Part shown: one piece after another, positions 52,872 to 62,430 of the stretch
Numbering within the stretch: position 1 is the first letter of the stretch
How the letters are laid out: each line of letters opens with the position of its first letter
Notes under the pieces: generated by a model
The model's input: the letters and a program-made list of their open reading frames with translations, nothing else
What the model was told of the DNA's origin: nothing
Database searches by the model: none
Origin: an uncultured Geobacteraceae bacterium
Lineage (GTDB): Bacteria; Desulfobacterota; Desulfuromonadia; Geobacterales; Pseudopelobacteraceae
Direction: 5' to 3'
Length of the DNA stretch: 64,000 bases
Assembly (NCBI GenBank): GCA_903939115.1
Contig: CAJAFV010000070.1
Location: forward strand, 28,332-92,331
Translations under genes and position numbers: made by a program

Positions 52872-54128
52872 ATGCCATCTCCATCACTTCTGATTGCCCG
52901 ACCACCCTCCGTCAACACCCTGCAGCAGCGACTGATTGATGCCAACTCCCATGAGTATGGCGGTCGCTACAGTCTCCTCTCTTTTGCATCTCCTGAACAA
53001 TTGACTGCCGCTACCGCTGAACGGGAAGAATTACTTCAGTGGCTGGCACAGCGTGTCTCTTTTGGCTACGCAGACACCAAGATAGATTGTAACGGCCTCT
53101 CTCCCGGATGTCAGCGCTGTGGAGATGGCAGTTGGTCCTGCCTGTTCATCAACGGTCGCTGTAACGGACGGTGCTTCTACTGCCCCACACCTCAGGATGA
53201 TGACGGCCCTCCGGTTACCAACGGCCTTGCGTTTGCATCTCCTGAGGAATATGCCGCCTATGTGGCCAAGCTCGGCTTTAAAGGGGTCAGTATCAGTGGC
53301 GGCGAACCGCTGCTTACGCCTGATCTTACCTTGGCATACCTGAAAGCCGTTCGCGACCGGTGTGGCGATGATATTCATCTTTGGCTTTATACCAACGGAA
53401 CCAGGTTGACAGCAGATCTCTGCAGCCGTTTGCGGGACGCTGGCCTCAGCGAAATCCGTTTTGATCTCGGGGCGGTCCGCTATAATCTTAAAAAATTACG
53501 CCTTGCGGCGGGATGCATCCCGAAAATAACCGTTGAAATTCCGGCGGTGCCGGAAGACGAAGAGTTGCTGAAACTGAAAATGCTGGAAATGGTCGAGAGT
53601 GGCGTCAATCACCTCAATCTGCACCAGATGCGTTTGACTCCGCATAATTTTGGACCGTTAACGGAGCGCGGTTATACATTTATCCACGGCGAAAAAGTGA
53701 CGGTGCTTGAGTCGGAACTCTCTGCGTTGAGGATTGTTCGGTACGGCCTGGAGAATGAGATTCCGCTGCCGGTTAACTACTGTTCCTTTGCCTACAAACG
53801 TCGCTTTCAGCACGCTGCAGCCAGGCGTCGTGCGGCAATAAATATTTGTAAATCCGGCGAGTTTGTCACAGAGCCTGGCTATCTCCGTACCCTTTCAGAA
53901 ACTGGTGTCTGTTACAGCGAGGCCGTTTTGTTACAGAATCCAGGCTATCGTCATCCATTTGAAAAAATTGTTTTGGCAACCGGTCGGGCCCTTTACCTGG
54001 AACGCCGTCCATTATCTCCGGAACTGGAACTTTCGAATGTCGAGCGGAGTGCCTTAGAGGCTGGTCACCCACCTGAGCGGGTAACACGTTTTGAAAGGAT
54101 AGAGTGCGGATTGGCTGAGTACTTTTAA
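52872..54128 (+). CDS. Radical SAM protein of unclear specificity
   Basis: CNGRCFYCP (CX3CX2C) with SISGGEPLL; extra upstream Cys cluster CQRCGDGSWSC. Confidence 0.85.
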   Translation: MPSPSLLIARPPSVNTLQQRLIDANSHEYGGRYSLLSFASPEQLTAATAEREELLQWLAQRVSFGYADTKIDCNGLSPGCQRCGDGSWSCLFINGRCNGRCFYCPTPQDDDGPPVTNGLAFASPEEYAAYVAKLGFKGVSISGGEPLLTPDLTLAYLKAVRDRCGDDIHLWLYTNGTRLTADLCSRLRDAGLSEIRFDLGAVRYNLKKLRLAAGCIPKITVEIPAVPEDEELLKLKMLEMVESGVNHLNLHQMRLTPHNFGPLTERGYTFIHGEKVTVLESELSALRIVRYGLENEIPLPVNYCSFAYKRRFQHAAARRRAAINICKSGEFVTEPGYLRTLSETGVCYSEAVLLQNPGYRHPFEKIVLATGRALYLERRPLSPELELSNVERSALEAGHPPERVTRFERIECGLAEYF

Positions 54129-54169
54129 AACGCGTAATGGAATTATTACTTATAGAGTCCTGATAACGA

Positions 54170-54424
54170 TTAATGGCTGCTTTTATTAATTTCCAAACGC
54201 GCCAGTGCTACGCGGATTTTCAATTCAAGGCGATCACAACAGATGTCATTTTTCAGATCATCCAGGTCAGACTGGTGTACTAACGCGCTTACCATTTTAT
54301 CGGTTGTGCCGAAATACAAAAGATGAACGCCGAGACATCCTACGCTTCTGCCATCTACAACTGACATTCTTGTAAGCGATATCCCCATCTGCCTGGCAAG
54401 ATCATACACATATTTATAAATCAT
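54170..54424 (-). CDS. Small hypothetical protein
   Basis: 84 aa ORF MIYKYVYDLARQMGISLTRMSVVDGRSVGCLGVHLL... Confidence 0.5.
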   Translation of the reverse strand: MIYKYVYDLARQMGISLTRMSVVDGRSVGCLGVHLLYFGTTDKMVSALVHQSDLDDLKNDICCDRLELKIRVALARLEINKSSH

Positions 54425-54491
54425 TCGTTACACCTCAGAAAAGACATTAATACCTGCATACTATTACTAAAGTTTTTTCTAATGAGCAAAT

Positions 54492-54525
54492 AAAAATGGG
54501 GACCTGATCTCAGGCCCCCATTTTT
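54492..54525. terminator. Probable bidirectional terminator hairpin
   Basis: AAAAATGGGG-A-CCTG-ATCT-CAGG-C-CCCCATTTTT. Confidence 0.75.
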
Positions 54526-54620
54526 GTGTAAAATCATGTTTGCTATAACTTACCGCTGTTAACGCACTTCTACATATTTCCTGACTGTTCAGGAAATTAA
54601 ATTGTCACATACAGTAATTA

Positions 54621-54776
54621 TTAGCCGATAAAGGTGTTACTATTTCTGGCACGATTGGCAAGTATGGTGGAATCTAGCAGTTCTCCACAGCAGGTGCATT
54701 TCCAGGCGTCGAAAGATCTAACAAAATCATAAAACTTCTCAGCGAACATACGACCCTTACAGCGTGGACATTTCAT
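54621..54776 (-). CDS. Small zinc-ribbon protein (51 aa)
   Basis: Manual translation MKCPRCKGRMFAEKFYDFVRSFDAWKCTCCGELLDSTILANRARNSNTFIG*: CPRC...CTCC zinc-ribbon pattern. Absent from the ORF track by length. Confidence 0.75.
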   Translation of the reverse strand: MKCPRCKGRMFAEKFYDFVRSFDAWKCTCCGELLDSTILANRARNSNTFIG

Positions 54777-54877
54777 GGAATCCCCCGGCAATCATTTTTT
54801 AATTGAGATACCCGAGGTAATACATCTTGTGTGCCAATATTTACAACTCTCCATAAAAAAGCTATAACAAATAATCT

Positions 54878-55504
54878 TTATTTATTAGTTTCAGCAGGTT
54901 GAACTAATTTTTGAATATGCTGCAGCTTCTTTTCACCCATACCTTCAATTGCGGTGAGATCATTAAAACGCAATACACCGCCATTTAGTTGACGATAAGC
55001 AACAATGCGCTTGGCTAAAGCGGGCCCAATACCGGGCAAACGGTCAAAATCGGCCTCACTCATAGTAGAAATATCGAGAGGAATTCCGAGGATCATACAC
55101 TCTGGGACGGTCATGCGGTCAACTATTACGTGGTAGGTTCCATCTGGTAAAGAGGCAAGGTTGACGGCCTGACCATTAAATAGGGGAACTGTGGCTGCAG
55201 TTTTAATAGTAATCTGCTCAAGCGGCTTTATTGGTGACGCCAATTTAATGACGGCCTCCGCCAATACATTGACTGGCACTTCATAAATCCCCTGATACTG
55301 AACTGCACCGCTGACCTTTATCAGCATTCTGCCACTGGATAAAGCCCGAAAAACCGGACGAGCAGATAAAATCTGACTCGGCCGGCTTTTAATGTAGAGA
55401 GGCACACACAGAAGCGCTGCACATACGACCATTACCACCCGTCGCATGATATCAATATTCAGATCATTCCTCAGATTTATGCAGTTTATACTGAATATAG
55501 TCAT
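54878..55504 (-). CDS. ComEA-like helix-hairpin-helix protein
   Basis: SEADFDRLPGIGPALAKRIVAYRQLNGGVLRFNDLTAIEGMGEKKLQHIQ; N-terminal TM and SLBB-like region. Confidence 0.82.
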   Translation of the reverse strand: MTIFSINCINLRNDLNIDIMRRVVMVVCAALLCVPLYIKSRPSQILSARPVFRALSSGRMLIKVSGAVQYQGIYEVPVNVLAEAVIKLASPIKPLEQITIKTAATVPLFNGQAVNLASLPDGTYHVIVDRMTVPECMILGIPLDISTMSEADFDRLPGIGPALAKRIVAYRQLNGGVLRFNDLTAIEGMGEKKLQHIQKLVQPAETNK

Positions 55505-55543
55505 GACTATTTTATCAAATGTTACAAGGCAGGCCGAAGGTCG

Positions 55544-56098
55544 TTAATGAGCCAAATCAAATAGCAATTCTAAACTATCTGTGAGGAGAACAGTGGTCTT
55601 AGCAGTGGAATCGTAGCCAACAGCCTTATAAATAGTCACCGGGCTGTTCAGAGTTTGCAGATCGCCAAGAGAAATTTTCGTATTAGGCGCTACATTGCAG
55701 ATCAGGCGCAGAAACTCTCCCGAACGGAATGCGCCACTCGTCGTTGCCATGCCCAGAGACACTTTGCGTGTTGCAATCGAATAGGAACCAAAAATAAGGA
55801 TTTTTCCCACCATGCCATTTCCTGGCTGAACTGAATCGGGAACAATCGCACCTGAAAGTCCATTTGCCGTTGCCACGCTTATCCCCGGAAGCAAAGTAAT
55901 GGAAAAATTAATCCCGCTTACCGATGTCTGTAGTTTTGCTGTGCTTGTAATGGCAAATACCAGCGTGTTCTTCCCGACCGCGAGCAGATTGGCGTTAGAG
56001 GGACTTCCGCCTCCACTTCCTCCTCCGCCACCACAGCCATAAAATACCAGGGAGATCACAATAGCCAGTATCCCTAAAAGTGAATTAAATATTTTCAT
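55544..56098 (-). CDS. Lipoprotein, possibly with a cohesin-like fold
   Basis: Lipobox LVFYGCGGGGG; body VSGINFSITLLPGISVATANGLSGAIV...FRSGEFLRLICNV resembles cohesin-type beta-sandwich sequences (by eye). Confidence 0.6.
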   Translation of the reverse strand: MKIFNSLLGILAIVISLVFYGCGGGGGSGGGSPSNANLLAVGKNTLVFAITSTAKLQTSVSGINFSITLLPGISVATANGLSGAIVPDSVQPGNGMVGKILIFGSYSIATRKVSLGMATTSGAFRSGEFLRLICNVAPNTKISLGDLQTLNSPVTIYKAVGYDSTAKTTVLLTDSLELLFDLAH

Positions 56099-56126
56099 AT
56101 AAACTCCTCTGAAAAATAAAGTTCAA

Positions 56127-58292
56127 TCAGATAAGCCCTATCGCCATTAGCAGAATGACGACCACATCATCGATATCAATTTTTCCATCTCCTACAGACA
56201 CTCCATTGACCATTGGCGCCATATCAAATTTCAGAATTTGGCTGGAGTTTGCTACTGTGCTTCCGACTGATATCATCAAGGCTTGTAGAGCATCAGTAAT
56301 GGTAAAGCGAGTGGGTATTACACTATTAGAGTTGCTTGAAGCGGGGCCTATTCCTGCCGCATTGGTGGCAGTTACTGTGAAAGTATAGGCCGTGCCGTTG
56401 GTCAGACCGGTGACGGTAATAGGGCTGGAAGTAGCGGTTCCAGTCAAACCGCCGGGATTGGAAGTCGCTCTGTATGAACTAATTGACTCGCCCCCTGTAA
56501 AGTCCGGGGAGGTGAAGGAAATGGTAACCTCTGCGTTACCCGCAGTTGCTGTGCCGATTATCGGAGCACCAGGGAGTGAGGCGGTAACAAAAACTGTGTT
56601 AACGGCACTGTCCGTATTGCCGGCATTGTCAGTCACCGTCAACGTCACCGTGACAGCCCCGGCACTGCTCGCCACCAAGGTTGCGCTAGCCTGATAGGAA
56701 TTGGTTAATGTCCCGCCACTGCTTGTCCAGAGATAGCTGGCAATCTGATGACCGTCTGCCGCAGTACTGCCTGCACTACTGAAGCTAATGCTGCTGCCCA
56801 CCGTAGCTGTAGTCACTGAGGAGAGGACTGCTACCGGTCGCAACGCCTCATTTACAGCTTTGGCAGCATTAACCATACCCGCCCCGCAGGTAGTTGTGGA
56901 GCAGTTACACTCTGCTTCACTTCCATGCGTCAATGCCGAGCAACTAGCTACATTAGCGACAGCAGGAAAAGCTGTTGCGCTGGATTTGAGACGACGAACC
57001 AGTAAATCGGGGGACAGCGAAGAATTGACCGAGCACATCAACGCCATAACCCCTGCCACTAGGGGGGAAGCAAAACTTGTCCCAACTTCTGCATCATCTG
57101 CAGTGGTATACGTATTGATATTGGGTACCGTCAATCCGCTGTTCTTGGTGGTATAAAACGGGTACTGACAAACTGCAGAAGAACCACAATTACCTCCAGG
57201 TGCAGCAATACCGGCAGCCGTGCCATAGTTGCTATACCCAACCTTGGTGCCGACGTTGCGTAGCGCTGTCACGGCAAGAACCCCGGAGCAATTGGCAGGC
57301 GAACCGACACTTATAGATTCGTTCCCGGCAGCGGCAACCACAATACTCCCTGCGGAGTGTAGCTGATCAACCGTATCCTGATAGGCCGCATTACAACTAT
57401 CGACTGAACCCAGGCTCATGTTTATTATCTTGGCCGGATATATGTTGTTCTCCACTCCACTGACCGGCAACCCAGCGGCCCAGAGCATGCCCACAATGAT
57501 ATCAGAGTCATAGCCCCCGCATTTACCAAGTACTCGCACAGGCAGGATTTTGACTCCCCAGGAAACACCTGCAACGCCAATAGCATTATTGCTGTTTGCG
57601 GCAATAATGCCGGCAACCATGGAACCATGCCAACTGCTGTTGGAGACCGAACAACCTATAAATTCACCCGTTGCAGCCTCTGCTGAAGTGACCCAATCGC
57701 CCGGATCAGAAGGATCTGTGTCGCGGCCATTGCCATCATTGGCACCGGCAACATCCGACACAAAATCATGACCATAAAGAGTGCTGTCGTTATAGGTCAG
57801 TTTGCCGGTCAAATCAGGATGGTTTGCAAGGACACCCGAATCGAGCACCGCCACGACCACGCTACTACTGCCGGTAGTAGTGTCCCACGCGGACTGGGCA
57901 TTGATGGCAGCTGCCTGGGCTGATTGCAGGTACCACTGCTGGGTATAGAAAGAATCGTTCGGCACAGCGCTAATGTACTTGCGTTTATCCGGTACAGCAT
58001 ATTCCACATCGGCACGCGACGCCAATTGTGTTGCCAGTTCCTCGGAACTCACCCCTTCAGCACGGACGGCATGCATACGCCCGATCAGCGCCCTACTCGC
58101 CACCACTTTCCGGCCGATTTGCGTGCCCATGATGTGCATCCGGGATGTATCGCTCTCCACTGCCTGGATTGTTGATTCACTTCGAAACTTTACAATGACA
58201 CGGCCAACGTCTGCCAGTGCAGCCCCGCTAAGCAAGAGGTTACAGACACAAAGCGCAGCAGTGAATACGGTGACTGACAGTAGTCTACTCAT
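56127..58292 (-). CDS. Secreted subtilisin-family (S8) serine protease with PKD/FN3 domains and dockerin-like C-terminus
   Basis: Catalytic motifs VVAVLDSGVLANHPDL, SSWHGSMVAGIIAA, VGTSFASPLVAGVMALM; FN3 segment PGAPIIGTATAGNAEVTISF; C-terminal FDMAPMVNGVSVGDGKIDIDDVVVILLMAIGLI. Confidence 0.9.
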   Translation of the reverse strand: MSRLLSVTVFTAALCVCNLLLSGAALADVGRVIVKFRSESTIQAVESDTSRMHIMGTQIGRKVVASRALIGRMHAVRAEGVSSEELATQLASRADVEYAVPDKRKYISAVPNDSFYTQQWYLQSAQAAAINAQSAWDTTTGSSSVVVAVLDSGVLANHPDLTGKLTYNDSTLYGHDFVSDVAGANDGNGRDTDPSDPGDWVTSAEAATGEFIGCSVSNSSWHGSMVAGIIAANSNNAIGVAGVSWGVKILPVRVLGKCGGYDSDIIVGMLWAAGLPVSGVENNIYPAKIINMSLGSVDSCNAAYQDTVDQLHSAGSIVVAAAGNESISVGSPANCSGVLAVTALRNVGTKVGYSNYGTAAGIAAPGGNCGSSAVCQYPFYTTKNSGLTVPNINTYTTADDAEVGTSFASPLVAGVMALMCSVNSSLSPDLLVRRLKSSATAFPAVANVASCSALTHGSEAECNCSTTTCGAGMVNAAKAVNEALRPVAVLSSVTTATVGSSISFSSAGSTAADGHQIASYLWTSSGGTLTNSYQASATLVASSAGAVTVTLTVTDNAGNTDSAVNTVFVTASLPGAPIIGTATAGNAEVTISFTSPDFTGGESISSYRATSNPGGLTGTATSSPITVTGLTNGTAYTFTVTATNAAGIGPASSNSNSVIPTRFTITDALQALMISVGSTVANSSQILKFDMAPMVNGVSVGDGKIDIDDVVVILLMAIGLI

Positions 58293-58424
58293 GACATTTT
58301 CCTTGTCTAACAATGTTTATTAATTGAAGCAGTTCAGTAAACCACTGACTACGCCGGTGAAACTTGAAGGTTATACCGTTTCAGTTGCACTTCCACCTGA
58401 GAAAGTTTCGAGTGGCAACGAAAA

Positions 58425-58457
58425 ACCCGCTAGAACTTTAACAAAGCTCTAGCGGGT
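58425..58457 (-). terminator. Terminator of the citramalate synthase gene
   Basis: ACCCGCTAGA...TCTAGCGGGT followed by TTTTT on the minus strand. Confidence 0.85.
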
Positions 58458-58533
58458 CATCCGAATAAAATCAAGCTGAATATCTTTGTTTGTAAGCATA
58501 ACATGTACATACTAAAACAGTTTAAAAGTAATA

Positions 58534-60102
58534 TCAATCCTCAGATTTGTGCAGTTTATAGTCTATGCTGTCAATGAGAGCCTGATAGGAAGCATCGATA
58601 ATGTTGTCGGAAACCCCGACAGTGCCCCAGCGGGTATGCTTGTCCCCCGATTCGATCAGCACCCGGGTAGAAGAAGCCGTGCCTTGGCCGGCTGGCAGCA
58701 CGCGCACTTTGTAGTCAAGCAGTTTCACTTCTTTTAATTTTGGATAGAACTTTTCCAATGCCTTGCGAATAGCGTTATCAAGGGCATTGACCGGGCCATT
58801 CCCTTCAGCGGCAGTATGCTCAACCTTGCCCCCTACCTTGACCATGATGGTTGCTTCGGCAACCGGCCTCTGATCATCACCACGTTTTTCATCAATCACA
58901 CGAAAGCCAAGGACCGTGAAGAATTTTTTGTGAGCGCCGATCGCTTTTTTCATCAACAGTTCAAATGATGCTTCAGCACCCTCAAACTGATAGCCGCGAT
59001 TCTCCATCTCCTTGATGTTATCAAGAATCTCCATGGTGACAGGATCTTTGCTGTCCAGATTGATGTTAAACTCAGCCGCCTTGGCAAGTATATTTGAACG
59101 GCCAGAGAGATCAGATATCAACACACGGGTACAGTTACCAACCAACTCCGGACGCATATGCTCATAGGTTTCCGGGTGACGCTGAATCGCGCTGACATGC
59201 ACCCCACCCTTGTGGGCAAACGCCGAATTTCCGACATAGGCCTGATGTTTGTTCGGGGATAAGTTGGCCAGCTCATACACATACCGGGAAACATCACGAA
59301 GGTGTCGCATCTGTTCATCGGTAATGCACTCCTTCTTCATCTTGGCCTTCAACGCGGGAATAATAGAACAAAGATTGGCGTTACCGCACCGTTCACCAAA
59401 GCCGTTAATTGTACCCTGAACCTGGACAATACCCTGCTCGACCGCAATCATGGTGTTGGCTACGGCACATTCACCATCATTATGGGTATGAATGCCGAGC
59501 GGAGTTTTAATATGTTTTTTCACGGTTTTTATAATATCCGCGATTTCAAACGGCATTGTTCCACCATTTGTATCGCAAAGAATAATACAGTCAACGTTAG
59601 CCTGCTCAGCAGCCTGCAGGGATTTTATGGCATATTCGGGGTTGGCTTTGTAGCCGTCGAAAAAATGCTCGGCATCATAAAACACTTCCGGTGCATGCTT
59701 CTTCAGATATTCGAGGGAGTCAAAAATCAGCTCCAGGTTTTCTTCAAGTGAGATACGCAATGCTTCGCGTACGTGAAAATCCCAGGTTTTTCCAAAAATA
59801 GTAATCGCATCCGGCTCTGCCTTTACCAGTGTTATGATGTTGTTATCTTTGTCCGGTGTCACCTTGGCGCGACGGGTTGAACCAAACGCGGCTATTTTGG
59901 CCTGGTGCAGCTTTTCCTTTTTCATATCCTTGAAGAAAGAGATATCTTTGGGATTACTCCCCGGCCACCCACCCTCGATGTAGTGAATACCTAATTCGTC
60001 AAGCTTGTGGGCAATGCGGATCTTGTCCTCAACCAGAAAAGAGATGTCTTCGGCCTGAGTACCATCCCGCAGGGTTGTATCATACAACTGAATCAAACTC
60101 AT
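58534..60102 (-). CDS. cimA: (R)-citramalate synthase
   Basis: [66 protein letters not shown]. Homocitrate/isopropylmalate synthase superfamily, citramalate type by length and motifs. Confidence 0.9.
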   Translation of the reverse strand: MSLIQLYDTTLRDGTQAEDISFLVEDKIRIAHKLDELGIHYIEGGWPGSNPKDISFFKDMKKEKLHQAKIAAFGSTRRAKVTPDKDNNIITLVKAEPDAITIFGKTWDFHVREALRISLEENLELIFDSLEYLKKHAPEVFYDAEHFFDGYKANPEYAIKSLQAAEQANVDCIILCDTNGGTMPFEIADIIKTVKKHIKTPLGIHTHNDGECAVANTMIAVEQGIVQVQGTINGFGERCGNANLCSIIPALKAKMKKECITDEQMRHLRDVSRYVYELANLSPNKHQAYVGNSAFAHKGGVHVSAIQRHPETYEHMRPELVGNCTRVLISDLSGRSNILAKAAEFNINLDSKDPVTMEILDNIKEMENRGYQFEGAEASFELLMKKAIGAHKKFFTVLGFRVIDEKRGDDQRPVAEATIMVKVGGKVEHTAAEGNGPVNALDNAIRKALEKFYPKLKEVKLLDYKVRVLPAGQGTASSTRVLIESGDKHTRWGTVGVSDNIIDASYQALIDSIDYKLHKSED

Positions 60103-60258
60103 GTGTGCCTCCCGAAAGTAGTAAAAATGCTGCGACGTCGTTACAAATAAAATCGTGTTCCTATTTAGCTGTTTTTTACAGATTTTTCAACTAAAACGGG
60201 TGGCAGCTACAAACTGTTTTTTCTTGACCGGCGCCACGGGACATCTTACCCTGCAGAA

Positions 60259-61614
60259 ATGACTTCCGATTTAACCTCAGCACCAATACCACAACTCATC
60301 AGGCGCCTGGCCATACCTGCCGGAACCGGCTTCTTCTTCAATACCATGTTCAATGTTGTCGACACCTGGTACGGGGGTCAGCTTTCAACCACCGCACTAG
60401 CCGCCATGTCGCTTTCATTCCCGGTTTTCTTTCTGATTCTGGCGTTCGGCAGCGGCGTCTCAACCGGAGCAACGGCTCTGATAGGCAATGCCCTCGGACG
60501 AAAAAATCATGACGAAGCCAGACTCTACCTGACCCAGTCACTCTCATTTACCCTGCTGCATGCACTGTTTCTTACAGCTGCCGGCCTGATCCTTGCGCCA
60601 CAGATCTTCATGTTAATGGGTGCCACCGGTGAGTACCTGGCTCATGCACTGAGCTATATGAATGTCATATTCGCCGGCAGCACCTTTTTTCTCCTTAATT
60701 ATGTTATGAACGCTATCCTCAATTCACACGGCAACACTTTGGCATACCGAAACTTTTTGATTGGAGGTTTTTTTCTCAACCTGACTCTTGACCCCTGGTT
60801 TATGTACGGTGGAGCGGGATTGCCGGCACTCGGACTGGCCGGGATTGCGCTGGCGACGGTATTTATCCAGTGCCTCGGCGTTTTTTACCTGTTCAGCCAA
60901 CTCTCTAAAACCGGCAGCATGCCATCATTCCACCTTGTCGACCTTCGACCTCGCTGGAGTTATTTTCGCGAACTTTTCAGGCAGGGCTTTCCGGCAACCA
61001 TGAATATGATGACCGTCTCACTCGGCATTTTCATCATTACCTGGTTTGTTGGTCGTTTTGGTGAACAGGCCGTAGCGGCATACGGCATTGGCACACGCAT
61101 AGAACAAATTGCACTGCTGCCGGTCATGGGGTTGAACGTCTCCACCCTTGCCCTCACCGCACAAAATTTCGGCGCTGAACGAATTGACCGGATACGAGAA
61201 ACTCTGCGCGTCTCGCTCCGCTACGGAGTAATGCTTGCACTTTCAGGCACCCTCGGGGCGCTCCTGTTTAGCCGTCAATTAATGGGGTTCTTCACTGCAG
61301 ACCGCGCAGTTATTGACACCGGAGTCAGTTTTCTGGCTGTTGAAGCGTATGTCCTCCCGGCCTATGTTTTTCTGTACGTTTCAATTTCTGCCATGCAGGG
61401 CATCAAAATGCCGCTCTTTGGTCTCATTATCGGCCTGTACCGCCAGATTGCCGGACCGGCATGTATCTTTTATTTATTCACTACAGTTATGGGTATGGGG
61501 CTTATCGGTGTCTGGTGGGGAATATTCGGTATAACGTGGTCGGCGGCACTGGTCGTTATTGTCTATGTCAGCAGGGCGCTTGCCGCACTTGAACGAGAAA
61601 CCATTAAGATATGA
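60259..61614 (+). CDS. MATE-family efflux transporter
   Basis: PQLIRRLAIPAGTGFFFNTMFNVVDTWYGGQLSTTALAAMSLSFPVFFLILAFGSGVSTGATALIGNALGRK. Confidence 0.93.
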   Translation: MTSDLTSAPIPQLIRRLAIPAGTGFFFNTMFNVVDTWYGGQLSTTALAAMSLSFPVFFLILAFGSGVSTGATALIGNALGRKNHDEARLYLTQSLSFTLLHALFLTAAGLILAPQIFMLMGATGEYLAHALSYMNVIFAGSTFFLLNYVMNAILNSHGNTLAYRNFLIGGFFLNLTLDPWFMYGGAGLPALGLAGIALATVFIQCLGVFYLFSQLSKTGSMPSFHLVDLRPRWSYFRELFRQGFPATMNMMTVSLGIFIITWFVGRFGEQAVAAYGIGTRIEQIALLPVMGLNVSTLALTAQNFGAERIDRIRETLRVSLRYGVMLALSGTLGALLFSRQLMGFFTADRAVIDTGVSFLAVEAYVLPAYVFLYVSISAMQGIKMPLFGLIIGLYRQIAGPACIFYLFTTVMGMGLIGVWWGIFGITWSAALVVIVYVSRALAALERETIKI

Positions 61615-61786
61615 AACGTTTCGCTATCATCAACTAAAATGTGGTAGTCGATGAATCGATGACATCAAAAATTCGACGATAAATTGTGCGATCAGAAAAC
61701 CGGTGTTGAATTTGAGCAAAAAATAGCATATAAGAAACGTTCAAATAAATGTACCTTAGGCAATATATGTAGAGGTTAACCGGCAC

Positions 61787-61874
61787 GGAGAGGTGTCCGA
61801 GTGGTCGATGGTGCCTGACTCGAAATCAGGTGTACGGAAACGTACCTAGGGTTCGAATCCCTACCTCTCCGCCA
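61787..61874 (+). tRNA. tRNA-Ser (CGA anticodon)
   Basis: GGAGAGG...CCTCTCC acceptor stem, anticodon arm CCTGA-CTCGAAA-TCAGG, long variable arm, GTTCGAATC T-loop, GCCA end. Confidence 0.95.
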
Positions 61875-62079
61875 CAAAAACAATGGGTTACGACTTTCGT
61901 GTTGTGACCCTTTTGTTTGTATGGCTGATTTATGTACCAGATATGTACCAAAAAAACTGAGGATGTTTTGTCGATTGCCGCCGTCACGGTCGAACGATCT
62001 GTAATCGGAAACAAGGAAAGACTTGTAAAGGGGGTAGATTATTCAACCATCACTTATAGTGAAGGTAAACATTCAGGTA

Positions 62080-62222
62080 TTACTATGTCACCGTGAATTA
62101 ACCGTTATGTCACCGTGAACCCTCCGTGACTACTCCGTGAGTGTTCTGTGAATTAACCGTTATGCTCCCGTGGCCTCACCGTTCAACCTGCGTAAAATAT
62201 CCGTTATGCCTTCGGTGCTATT
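62080..62222. repeat. Phased array of 11-bp degenerate repeats (consensus CCGTKANNNNN)
   Basis: Consecutive 11-mers from 62091: CCGTGAATTAA, CCGTTATGTCA, CCGTGAACCCT, CCGTGACTACT, CCGTGAGTGTT, CTGTGAATTAA, CCGTTATGCTC, CCGTGGCCTCA, CCGTTCAACCT, GCGTAAAATAT, CCGTTATGCCT, TCGGTGCTATT. A degenerate unit TTACTATGTCA lies at 62080-62090. Confidence 0.85.
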
Positions 62223-62257
62223 AGATACGAAGCAATCCATTATCACCCGCCGCCCTG

Positions 62258-62278
62258 AATGTGACGAAACATCACATT
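62258..62278. repeat. Inverted repeat AATGTGA-N7-TCACATT
   Basis: AATGTGA (62258-62264), CGAAACA, TCACATT (62272-62278). Confidence 0.65.
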
Positions 62279-62415
62279 ATAACTGAATCACCACCACCGT
62301 GAAGGAATCCGCCATTGCTCGACCGCCTGAGAAGCCGCTGGAAGGGCGAACGGCTTCAGGGACATAGTGCCGCCTGCCCTTATTCCTGAAAGACCATGGA
62401 AATGTGCTTGCTGCT

Positions 62416-62430
62416 CGTTACCGTGTAACG
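62416..62430. promoter_or_regulatory. Palindrome copy 1 (CGTTACCGTGTAACG, inverted orientation)
   Basis: Reverse complement of CGTTACACGGTAACG; spans the stop codon of the 62418..62675 gene. Confidence 0.75.

Noticed and set aside
61826-62014. 62-aa minus-strand ORF overlapping tRNA-Ser
   Set aside because: Overlaps the tRNA gene; spurious.
62080-62222. CRISPR array
   Set aside because: The unit is only 11 bp with no spacers of 25-40 bp and no cas genes; it is a phased direct-repeat array instead.
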